A DNA stretch of 64,000 nucleotides from Phytophthora sp. 'mugwort' (Eukaryota; Oomycota; Peronosporomycetes; Peronosporales; Peronosporaceae): assembly GCA_033558025.1 (NCBI GenBank), contig JAUCEF010000008.1, forward strand, positions 2,046,001-2,110,000, in the 5' to 3' direction. Below are positions 54,482 to 63,900 of this stretch, piece after piece. A program made the position numbers and the translations under genes. Numbering within the stretch: the stretch's first letter is position 1; each line of letters opens with the position of its first letter. The notes beneath the pieces are model-generated. The model was given only the letters and a program-made list of their open reading frames with translations, was not told the origin of the DNA and made no database searches.

Positions 54482-54593
54482 ACGAATTTTACACCTTGGA
54501 TGATATCCAGGGTAACCTGGCTTCGACCTGGACACTGAGTCCCACGGCTATGCAAAAATAACCTGGGTAGTAGGTTCTCCGATAAATTTTGTC
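54482..54593 (-). repeat. MULE3 terminal inverted repeat, right
   Basis: Reverse complement matches 49775-49882 as described there. It lies only about 100 bases from the stop codon of the armadillo-repeat gene, so the element inserted right behind that gene. Confidence 0.65.
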
Positions 54594-54694
54594 GGAGACA
54601 ATGTACTGCAGTTTGACGGGAAACGTTATACTTGTTCAGTTTCGCCTGTCAAAAGTATTTTTTTTTGGAAATGATCAAAATTTGACAACCCTTT

Positions 54695-57600
54695 TCAACT
54701 TAAAGTGGAGAGCGGCTCCAACTGGTGGGACCGTCGTTTAGCGGCAGCTGGCGGAGATTTCACTGGACTGCCACCTCCGTCTGTCATATTCCCTCGATAA
54801 ACTCCATTGCTGGTCAAACGTCGGGAAGCGGGAGTGCCACTACTCGCTGCATCCTGGCGAACTTGTGTAAGGGTGGACTGTCCACCAACATTCAACTTTC
54901 CACCAAGTCTCGTCGTATCTTCACTTGATGCCTCCGGGGCCGTCTCAGGACGGAGTTTTGGCAACTCATCACTGTTGGATGTAGACGACGCCACGCTGCT
55001 GGTTGCTGGCGTGGATGGGACAGCCCGTCGACCAGCGAGTACATAGTCCACGTTCACTCGCACCTTGTCGGGATTCGGGTCAGTCATCAATTGGAACCAG
55101 CCCAGCACTGCGTCCGAGCTGCAGGTTCGTGGCGGAGCTAGATTTGAGCTCTCAACTGACTGGGATTTTTTCTTCAGCGAAAGTGGAGAGTTTGCTAACA
55201 ATTTCCCACTCGATTTGACTTGCTGGAAACCTTTTCGACGACTCGAATTATCGTCATCACTGCCATCCGAGTAGGAATCCTCGTCGTGGTCTTCGTCTTG
55301 TAGACCCGGAGACAGCGACCCGAGAGCCAAATTGCTGTCCACTCGAATGGCTGTCGTTCTGCTACTACTCATTTCAATTTCAGGCCACGAAATCAAATCG
55401 GTAATCAGCACTTTGGTCCAATCTGGAGGCGCACCACGTTGCTCAATCGCTCGATACCTACTTCGCAACAGAACTGTCGAGTCAGTTACTACTGCAGGTG
55501 GATTGACCACGGCATACAGATTTGTCGACACACTGACAAGCAAATCGTGTTGATGTGAGTCTGCGAGCGCTGCGATGGCGGCCACGATCCCTTCTTGAAC
55601 CACTTTGTTCACGTGCGGTTCATCCCATTCCGCAGTATTCGCAGTGGCGGCTGCTGTAGCTGCTGCAGCATCAGAATGGTTAGCTTGTTGAGCTGACATG
55701 GATGGTGGAGACTGGACAGACAGTGCTTGAAGTGCTAACGAGCAGACATGCCGCTTGAACGGTACAAGTGCACTCGTGCCCAGTCGTAGAAGCACTTTAA
55801 CAGCGTCATTCTTAATAAGCTGCCGCTTACTGCGACGCAATCGAGCCAAATTGTAGAGCGACACCACGACATGCTCGAGCGTCTGAGGACTCGTGGACTG
55901 CGATAGTGTCAACACGATAGGCACCAATGCCGGCTGCGACGTCAGTCTCTGACTACGCACGTCCTCTGCTTTGCTGGTCGAGCCATGACCACCATCATTT
56001 CCAACGTTACTGTCGACTGAACACGGTCCGGTCATCGACGGTGGAGGGAGCTCTTGACGCGACAAATTCCGGATCACCACCATGCAGTGCAGTGCAAAAG
56101 CTTCTCCTCGCACACCTACGAGGCCTTTAAAGGGTGCTCGCGTATCCGACGGGTTCGTCACACACAACACTGCCAGACCTTCTAGAGCTCCGTCCCGCAA
56201 CATGCCATCACGACAACGTGGATTTATCGACAAACTGCTGAGAGATGTGACGATGTTCATACAAGCCACATTCTCTTCCACTCGCGTTGTTGATCCATCT
56301 ACTGCCCCTTTGGCAATTGCGACCAGAGCACGAACAATTCCATCCTTGACGAGACGCTCTTCGTTTGAGATTTCTCCGCTATTGGTCGAGGTGTCGGGCT
56401 CAGCGGTGAGTTTAGCGAGTGAGCAAATCATATCGGTAGCGACACGCAGCGTCAGAGCGTCGGCAGCCATTGCAGAATTGGTGACGAGTGCCGCAAGAGT
56501 CGGGAGTCCATTGCAAGCAATAAATTTGCGCTGGTTCGAGTGGAGCGAAAAGAGGTTGCGAAGTGCAAACACACAGGCACAATTCGTCTCGATACAGAGA
56601 CATGGCGAGCTTGATGCTCCAGCTCCCGTAGGAGTAGTCCCCGTTTTCGTCTTTCCACCTTTCATAGTATCGTTGAGGACGCTCACCACAGCCGAGGCAT
56701 CATCGTTCGTCATAATCTGCACGGCAACAGCAGATGCACTGAGATTGGCAAGTGTCTTGGCTGCATACTTGCGTACGTCCCTACTTTCCGACTTGAGCTC
56801 AGCCACCAGGATCCCCAAGACGTTGCTTTCGTCGTGAACAAGAATTTCTGCCACGCGCGAGTCTGCAGCACACGATAAATTGTACAATACGTTAGCAACG
56901 TACAGCTTCATTTCGGGGTCGCGCACTTTGGCTAGATTCTTCAGGACGCCCAGCACGCCCTCTTGAAGCATTTGCAGCTCGACATTCTTCGTAGTAGCCA
57001 CAGCTTCGTCGCCATGTTTGACTTCATCGTCATCGTTGGCGGTAATGTGGTCGTTATAGCCACACGAAACGCTTGAAAGATTGCTGAAAATGCCGACCAT
57101 CAACCGCTTCATAGTCTTGTGCAGATCGGCTTGATACATCTTTGCTAGGATCCGCACGAGCTCCATCTCCAGTAGTTGTACCGTCTTCTTTGGGTCTAGC
57201 GAAATATTGTACAAGGCCCGTAGTGCCAGATCTCGGATGGAATCACTTTCAAGTCGAGCAAGCTTAAGCAGAGCATAGAGAACCCCATCTCGCATGAGTT
57301 GGTCCCGTGCATCTTCGTGAGTCAGGAGATTAAACAGGGCCTTGGCGCAGATACCTTTTGTCTGCGGGCTATTCACGCGTAGTAACGTATTGACAATGAA
57401 GTCTTCGACTGTTGCATCGCGCCACACTCGCGGAAGAGGTTTGCCTTTAGCAGGAATTGGTCGCTCGGCTGCCAAGTTACACAGTGCAATAGCTGCACAA
57501 ACTTGTGCCTCATGGATACCCGTGCGCATGACCATGTTCAAAGCAGGTGGAATATCAGCATGTTCTGCCAACAGCTTTGGGCCTTGAGGCACAGCTAGCG

Positions 57601-60600
57601 CCACCTTAGCGATCGTAAGTGCAGTTCGACGCGCAGTGCGATGCTGCAAAGTTACCGTTGACTTGGACAATCGTGAGTTCTTGGAAGCTGACTGGGTGGC
57701 CAGGAGCAGTAAACACGCGAAGAATGCAGGCACGTCTACAGCGTCCGACCCGATGACTGATGACACAGAGATGCCACTGCAAAGCTCGTGTATTTTATAG
57801 ACAATCTGCGACGCAGCGTACTGAGCCTTGATGATACTTCGGTCAGTAAGCGCATCGCGTGGCCGCTGATCCGCCGCAGAGACGACCAAAAAGTGCTGAA
57901 TAGCATCAAGAACGCCATCGCCAACAAGTGAAGAGCGTCTGGCTTCGTGGGATGCGAGATGGGCGAGCGTTGCCAGACAGTCCAACCAGAGCGCATATAT
58001 CGTGGCCGGTGCCTCGGCTGAGCTTGGTTTCTGCAAGACGCGCACGAGTAAACCCACAGCGCCCTCGTCGTATAACAGTTCGTGATTCACGGCTCGTGAC
58101 GATAAGTGGTGCAAGAAACAAATGCAGACACCGCAGAGTTCAGCATCGGCCAGATTTCTCGCTGCAAATGCTAGCATTGTCGGAATGGCACCCAATTGGT
58201 TCTTTGTTTCTTTCCCATCCAAACGCTTGTTCGTAGCTTCTGCCAGCCGTGTTTTCATCCCTGGATCTTTCGCAAGACCCAGCATAGCATACACACAAGC
58301 TTTCTGGATCTCCTTGCTACGGTTGCTAGCACCAGACGCAGAGGTTTCTTCATTGCGGATAAGCTCCAGGAAGGCAGGAACGACGCCTGCATCGACTAGT
58401 GCCTGGAAATTGGCAGGATGAAGAAGCAAATTGCTCAAAGCCGTAACACAGTCCAATTTGAGTAGCAAAGCAGCGACGCTTTTATCCTCTGTGGTGCCTT
58501 CATTTTGTTGCTGGGCTTGGGGACCATCCGAGACTGGCGTGTCTGGAGCATGCAGTAATCCGAGGAAAATAGAGACCGCTCCGTCTTGCACGAGAGTGAG
58601 GCGGCAGCGATCGTCCAGCGCCAGATTTGCGAGTGCCACAACGACAAATTTCTCAGTCTCAGGATCGATATTCGCGTTCTGGACGAGATCCAAAGGTGCT
58701 GATACGCGACGGTCGATACTACGCGAAGAAATTTGGTCATCATCATCACTATAGTCGTCTTCCTGGTCGTCGTACCCGTCGCGCCGAAGAATGTTCAAAA
58801 GCTTTGGAATGAAGCCTGCATTGCGTATACGAACTTGAAGTCGTGGGCTGCAGCAGAGCAGAGCGATGGCATTGACGCAGTTTTTGCGAATTGTGATCAA
58901 GAGTGAGTTCACAACTGCCTCCCCTTCTATACTATCCGCTTTAATCTTGACAGGATTCTGCATCCGACGCAGCTCTGTATCGACGTTTTTGAGAATATCC
59001 GACAAGATATTCAACGCATTGTTCTTCGTCAGTGCATCTTGGTTGGTCTTCACTGCAGCCAAGTTGCATAGTGTGCACGTGATGGTCTCCAAAAGCGTGA
59101 GCTGGAGCGGCCTGATCGCCACCGTTGCTAACACTTCAAGAGCGGCTATCACGCCTTCGTCTACAACGACTCCACGCGTTGTCGGAAGAATGGAGAGGTT
59201 CAGCAGCGCTTGAGCACATATTTTGCGTGTCGCACTGTCTGCATGTCTGGATAAGGCTACAATTGTGCTCAAGAGAGCGTCACACGTGACCGCACGAGGC
59301 ACGCCGGACAAGTTGACAAGTGCTAGCACACAGAGCAGCTTGACATCATTTGGCGCAGCTAACGGCGACGTCACGGTTGTGGTCATTGTAGTCATAATCT
59401 GTGAGAGCGCAGTCACGACACCTTCATGCACCATGGCGAAGTGGTGTGCTTCATCTATCGTCAAGCGAAGCAACGCACGGGCACACAACGCCTTGACGGT
59501 TGGGTGTGGAGTATGCACGAGATCCAACAGCGCTGCAATGACGCTTTCGTCCATCATTTTTGCGTACAAATCTCTCGTCGCTTGGGGAGGTGCCATTGCG
59601 AGCAGTGAAGACGATGATGACTGAGTCTGAGCCTTCTTCACTGGAGTAGGCAGCGGCGAGAGCGGCACAGGAACATAATGAGTGAGGTTCAGGATCGCCG
59701 CGGCAGCATACACTCGGATGGCTGGGTCGTCTTGCTTGAGCACGCTGGAAAGTGTGGCGAGTGCACCCTCTCGCAGAAGCTGAGCCTCGTAGCCTTTATG
59801 ACACGAAATACTATAGAGCCCCTCGACAGACTTGAGTTTCATGTCCTTCGTCAACAGTGCAGTGCTCATGGTGCCAGAATGCATGGGGGTCAGCAACACT
59901 GCAGCCATCTGGTTCATCTCTCGTTCGCCTTCTTTCTCACTTGCGGACGCGGCACCAGCAATTTTGTGCTTGTTATTTGCATCAGGAGACCCCAGGAGTA
60001 AGCGGTTGAGTGGTGTTGGTGCGGATGCCGACGTCGTCAAGAGATCTTGGCACGGATTGTGACTTTCCGATTGGAAGCGGGACTTGTCGATTCGAGACAA
60101 GTAAATTAAACCTTCGTCGTAGTCGCCGCGCTGGTAGAACAAATCGCCCCCGAAGTTTTTCTTCTTTGCAACAGCCACCGCATGTTCTCGCTCATTGTCG
60201 CCAGTCGAGTCTCCGTCTCCGTTCCCTGCGCTTGTATTGCCACCACCGAAGAACGTCGTCAAGTCTCGAAGTTTGCCAGGACTTCCATCGTCGGCTCCAT
60301 TCAATGCTTTGCTACGATACTTGTCCTGTGCCTCTTGCCGCCGTTTCTTGCTCGCTGCCTCGCTCTTGATATGTTGCAGTAGGGCACGAACTAGATCGTC
60401 TTTATCGGGGTGATCGCGCCAAAACCCACGTTGTCTGTGGAGTTTCCAGTGCTTAACGAGTTCCTTCAGCTCCTCCAGACGAATGGGCGAGTTGTGTGGG
60501 TCTCGGTTGCGTGGAAAGAGGTTGTACTTGATGAGATAAACCCTCAAACCGTCGATTTCCTGGTCACGCCGCAGCGCTGCAAGTCGCTGCTCCATATTCA

Positions 60601-60628
60601 CCGCGCACTTTGGCGGGTTGATTGTCAT
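54695..60628 (-). CDS. large armadillo-repeat protein with basic SAP-like N-terminus
   Basis: A 1977-residue intact ORF. Residues about 12-110 are helical and basic, with R-L-E-E-L-K-E-L-V-K-H-W and D-K-D-D-L-V-R-A-L-L-Q-H-I, resembling a SAP-like or helical nucleic-acid-binding unit. From about 240 to 1720 it is built of armadillo-type helical repeats with the A-x-x-A-L-x-N-L-S pattern (for example A-L-V-N-L-S-G, A-L-R-A-L-Y-N-I-S and A-A-K-T-L-A-N-L-S). The C-terminal 250 residues are Ser/Asp/Pro-rich and disordered. ARM arrays act as scaffolds for protein binding; no catalytic motif is visible. It starts 327 bases from the end of the USP gene on the same strand. Many antisense ORFs overlap it and are shadows. 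The specific function is unknown. Confidence 0.85.
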   Translation of the reverse strand: MTINPPKCAVNMEQRLAALRRDQEIDGLRVYLIKYNLFPRNRDPHNSPIRLEELKELVKHWKLHRQRGFWRDHPDKDDLVRALLQHIKSEAASKKRRQEAQDKYRSKALNGADDGSPGKLRDLTTFFGGGNTSAGNGDGDSTGDNEREHAVAVAKKKNFGGDLFYQRGDYDEGLIYLSRIDKSRFQSESHNPCQDLLTTSASAPTPLNRLLLGSPDANNKHKIAGAASASEKEGEREMNQMAAVLLTPMHSGTMSTALLTKDMKLKSVEGLYSISCHKGYEAQLLREGALATLSSVLKQDDPAIRVYAAAAILNLTHYVPVPLSPLPTPVKKAQTQSSSSSLLAMAPPQATRDLYAKMMDESVIAALLDLVHTPHPTVKALCARALLRLTIDEAHHFAMVHEGVVTALSQIMTTMTTTVTSPLAAPNDVKLLCVLALVNLSGVPRAVTCDALLSTIVALSRHADSATRKICAQALLNLSILPTTRGVVVDEGVIAALEVLATVAIRPLQLTLLETITCTLCNLAAVKTNQDALTKNNALNILSDILKNVDTELRRMQNPVKIKADSIEGEAVVNSLLITIRKNCVNAIALLCCSPRLQVRIRNAGFIPKLLNILRRDGYDDQEDDYSDDDDQISSRSIDRRVSAPLDLVQNANIDPETEKFVVVALANLALDDRCRLTLVQDGAVSIFLGLLHAPDTPVSDGPQAQQQNEGTTEDKSVAALLLKLDCVTALSNLLLHPANFQALVDAGVVPAFLELIRNEETSASGASNRSKEIQKACVYAMLGLAKDPGMKTRLAEATNKRLDGKETKNQLGAIPTMLAFAARNLADAELCGVCICFLHHLSSRAVNHELLYDEGAVGLLVRVLQKPSSAEAPATIYALWLDCLATLAHLASHEARRSSLVGDGVLDAIQHFLVVSAADQRPRDALTDRSIIKAQYAASQIVYKIHELCSGISVSSVIGSDAVDVPAFFACLLLLATQSASKNSRLSKSTVTLQHRTARRTALTIAKVALAVPQGPKLLAEHADIPPALNMVMRTGIHEAQVCAAIALCNLAAERPIPAKGKPLPRVWRDATVEDFIVNTLLRVNSPQTKGICAKALFNLLTHEDARDQLMRDGVLYALLKLARLESDSIRDLALRALYNISLDPKKTVQLLEMELVRILAKMYQADLHKTMKRLMVGIFSNLSSVSCGYNDHITANDDDEVKHGDEAVATTKNVELQMLQEGVLGVLKNLAKVRDPEMKLYVANVLYNLSCAADSRVAEILVHDESNVLGILVAELKSESRDVRKYAAKTLANLSASAVAVQIMTNDDASAVVSVLNDTMKGGKTKTGTTPTGAGASSSPCLCIETNCACVFALRNLFSLHSNQRKFIACNGLPTLAALVTNSAMAADALTLRVATDMICSLAKLTAEPDTSTNSGEISNEERLVKDGIVRALVAIAKGAVDGSTTRVEENVACMNIVTSLSSLSINPRCRDGMLRDGALEGLAVLCVTNPSDTRAPFKGLVGVRGEAFALHCMVVIRNLSRQELPPPSMTGPCSVDSNVGNDGGHGSTSKAEDVRSQRLTSQPALVPIVLTLSQSTSPQTLEHVVVSLYNLARLRRSKRQLIKNDAVKVLLRLGTSALVPFKRHVCSLALQALSVQSPPSMSAQQANHSDAAAATAAATANTAEWDEPHVNKVVQEGIVAAIAALADSHQHDLLVSVSTNLYAVVNPPAVVTDSTVLLRSRYRAIEQRGAPPDWTKVLITDLISWPEIEMSSSRTTAIRVDSNLALGSLSPGLQDEDHDEDSYSDGSDDDNSSRRKGFQQVKSSGKLLANSPLSLKKKSQSVESSNLAPPRTCSSDAVLGWFQLMTDPNPDKVRVNVDYVLAGRRAVPSTPATSSVASSTSNSDELPKLRPETAPEASSEDTTRLGGKLNVGGQSTLTQVRQDAASSGTPASRRLTSNGVYRGNMTDGGGSPVKSPPAAAKRRSHQLEPLSTLS

Positions 60629-60955
60629 GGTGCTGCTTTCACGGATGCGACAAAGCTCAAATGCTGCACCCCCGGCGTTCGAGACCTATTTCTGCTTGAC
60701 CGTTGCAGATTTTGACGACAAAAATGGAGACAACAACGCTGTCATCAGCGAAGGCGTCTCGTCCCCTACTGTTGACGAGGCGTGCATTGCCCATGATGAA
60801 ATCTACACGTACCGTCTTCCAGGACGGAATGCCACGCACAGTCGTTCAATCCATCAACAGATACAAGTGTCAGTAGCGAAGACCACACAACAGGATTGGC
60901 CAACCTTTCATGCCATGCATTATGGGGCTAATTACAACTGCCAACTCGCAGCCGC
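60629..60955. promoter_or_regulatory. 327-base gap between two co-oriented genes
   Basis: Holds the 3' end of the USP gene transcript and the promoter of the armadillo-repeat gene. No initiator or TATA element is clear. The short ORFs here have no motifs. Confidence 0.4.
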
Positions 60956-63900
60956 TCAAGCTTGTTGCTGTTGATGTTTCGTCTTGCGAGGCTTGGGCGA
61001 CGGCGTCAGGTCTACGACGTAAAAGAGCTTCTCCGACATGTGATACGACCGTTTGTCGCCGTCATCATACGCCACAAAGTGCTCGTACGTGTCCTCATTA
61101 AATTGCTCCACAGTGCCTTCGTACCACTTGTCCTTGGCCCATTTGACACGCACACGCTTGCCCACAAGTCGTTGCGGGTTGTCGTCACTATCGTAGAAGG
61201 TCTCCACGACGGCTTCTGGATCTAGAATACTACGGATACGCGGCAGCAATTTCGCGATGGAGCGGTCAATTGCCTTGATGAGGCCTGAACTCGTGACACT
61301 CACGTTCACCCACGACGAGGTGCTGTTGGGCTTGACCAGGACAGTCTTGCGCTGCTGCAGATATCCCTCAGCACCGCGGTGGACCATCAGCCACTTCTCC
61401 ATCCACACGCAGCTCTGGCGGTTGTCCCGCAACCATTGTGTCACGCCATTGTGGCGTTTAGCGAGTCGAGCCAGCATGTCAAGTGACGTCTCCGTGGCCT
61501 TATAGTATCGTTGCTGTGATGCCATCACGGCTACCACTTTAGTGAGACCATCCGTAAGACGCTCTCCAGCAAGGGAATCCCGGATCTTGAAAAGCGAGTT
61601 TAATGTTCGGAAATATGGCTTGACATCGTGGTGATCCTCCACTTCGATGCCATGCATAATCGTGTCCAGGATCGCCGCCGTGACGCGCCGACTTTCCCAG
61701 CACAAATGACTCACAATCTGCTCCAACGGTTTTGTCTCCTTCGTGTAGTGGTTCGATCTCTGTGTAAGTAGAGTAATGAAGCGCTCGTTGAGAAGCACGT
61801 CGTGGTCTGCTGGTGTGAGATCCACATGCGCTTGAGCCATGTTAGCTGGTAGAAATAGTGGGTGCTCGGCATCCGACTCGACATCCATTGCAGGAGGCAG
61901 ACTGCAGCGAACAAGCACCGACAGCAGCTTCAATATCGTGACATTGAGGTCGATGCGCTTCAGAATTTGCTTTGACTTGTGCTTCTTCAATTGCAACTGG
62001 AGCAATGGCTGAGTGTTCCCGAGGCCCGTAAGAAGTCCCACAATCGCACCAACAACGCTATTCACAACGAGGAAAGACCCTTCGTTGCGTCCTGTTTGCA
62101 CGAAGTCGTACATCGTGAGGAAATACTGACGATGATGATGGACAGGCACCAACAGCAACGCTGGCATCAGCTGAATCAGGAAGAACATGAACTCGAATGA
62201 CGCCGGCAATTGCTTCTTCTCATCTCCCGAAGAACTGCGCGATTCTTCTTCTGCCTCCTCTTCAAATTCCGTATTTGACGTCGTCACAATCGCCTCTGAG
62301 ATCACATTTGCCATCAATTCGCGAACTTCACGGTGCTCGTTAAACACCAGCAGCTCCAGAAGAAGCGATTCATTCGCCTCCATAGTAGATAGGAACCAGC
62401 GACAGCCACCAATGTCAGAGTGGTAAAGCGATTGGAGAATGAGACGCCATTCCAAAACCTTGCTCACATCACCACCTTGCCATAAAGTGCCAAACACGAA
62501 CTTGGTTGCCACTTGCAAAGCCTCGAATTGCACTTCCACGGGTTCGAAACGCGGCATCACAGCCATATTCTTGGCGTTTTCTAGTCCCACGATGCAAGAA
62601 CGCAATAAATTGTACGTGAATTTGAGACACCGCGTGTCATACAGATACCTTTTTCGCCAGAACAAGCGATTTTCCATCGCAATGAGCTTGCGAATCGGTT
62701 CTGGCGCAATCACTTGAGCTACACTGCGTAAATGAACTAGCCTGGCCGATGCCCGGCGCTTCAGTCTTGAGCAAAATGCTGCCACAAGTACAGCGGAAGA
62801 GAAGCTGACACAAGGAGCATCTTCATCGCTGACAATTCGTAGCTCGGGAGAGACTCGAGCGTAGAACAACATGAAGCTGCTGCGATTCTTCATTTTACCT
62901 GGTAATGGGGAACCTTCTTCGGGCGACCCACTATTCGAATCATGATGGGCATGTGCTGATTCCTCGCCACCAAAACACTCGTCTGGAATTTGAGCTGAAT
63001 CAAACGGGGTCACAACCGTATCGTTAAACTCGTACCACTGGTTCTTGTCTGATGGCACTTGTTGATCCCGCAAAAATGAGTAGTAGTGTCCCGAATGCGC
63101 TGTACCAAGGTGCACAACAGTTCCCACTAGCTCATATTGCGAGTACTCGGGAGCTGTCGTTCTAGTGCCTTCATCTGCGCTGTCCGAAGCAGTACTCAGC
63201 CGGACATCGTGATTGGAGGTTCCGTCTTCCGCAGTTGACGTCGACCTCTTTCTCTTCTCTTGCTGGCCTTCCTTCGTGTATGGGTACATGTCCAATTCTG
63301 TTGGGAATTCGAAGCGATCATGCAGCTTGATTTGCTGCATCTTCTCGAAGTCAAACTCAAAGCGCTTCAAGTGGATGATCAAGTAAGCTGGCAGCTTGGA
63401 AATAGAGATACGCTTGTGAGTTTCCAGCGTCACCTTTTCTTCCTCTTCGCCATCATTTCCAGCATCGTCTTCTTCGTTTTTCGAACCGCTGCCTTTTTCC
63501 CACGTGTAGCTCACCTTTTCACCTTCCACCCACCCATCTAGGGACTCCTTTAGGTTCTTTCGGTCGCGGACAGGCACAGAAATGAAGTGGAATGGCTCGA
63601 AGCGTTCGCTGTATCGATCATCCTCAGCGACAAGTTCATTGCTAAACTCACCACCGAAGAATGTGTTCAGGATATTCTCATCACTGGTGCAGTCGTCACC
63701 AACACTGATGCCGTTCATTTCCGACTCGATTTGTTGGAAAAAAGATGTGATAAACTCACTGGCGTCCTGCTGGACATTTACGTCCACCGTTTCACCGTCC
63801 CAAGTCTTCATTGCACGGGTAAATGAGCGCGGGTTGTAGTAGGGTTTAGCACTTCCTTCCAGGTGAGCAAACAATGACTGAAGCTCATACGTTAGACTCT

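Larger units (their letters stand above)
49775..54593 (-). mobile_element. MULE3: Mutator-like element with terminal inverted repeats and Ulp1-like protease
   Basis: The segment 49775-49882 and the reverse complement of 54482-54593 are similar over about 105-115 bp (shared words include CAGGTTATTTTTG, AGCCGTG, GACTCAG and CCAGGTTACCCTGG), forming terminal inverted repeats. Between them on the minus strand lie, in order, the transposase N-terminus (54244-53810), zinc and catalytic parts (53618-52617), SWIM finger (about 52180-52300), linker (51983-51244) and Ulp1 protease (51180-50327). This is the most complete of the three MULEs. The transposase-protease order matches MULE1 and MULE2. Confidence 0.8.

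Noticed and set aside
56082..56837. Plus-strand ORF of 251 codons and many others over 54.7-60.6 kb
   Set aside because: Antisense shadows of the 1977-residue armadillo gene.
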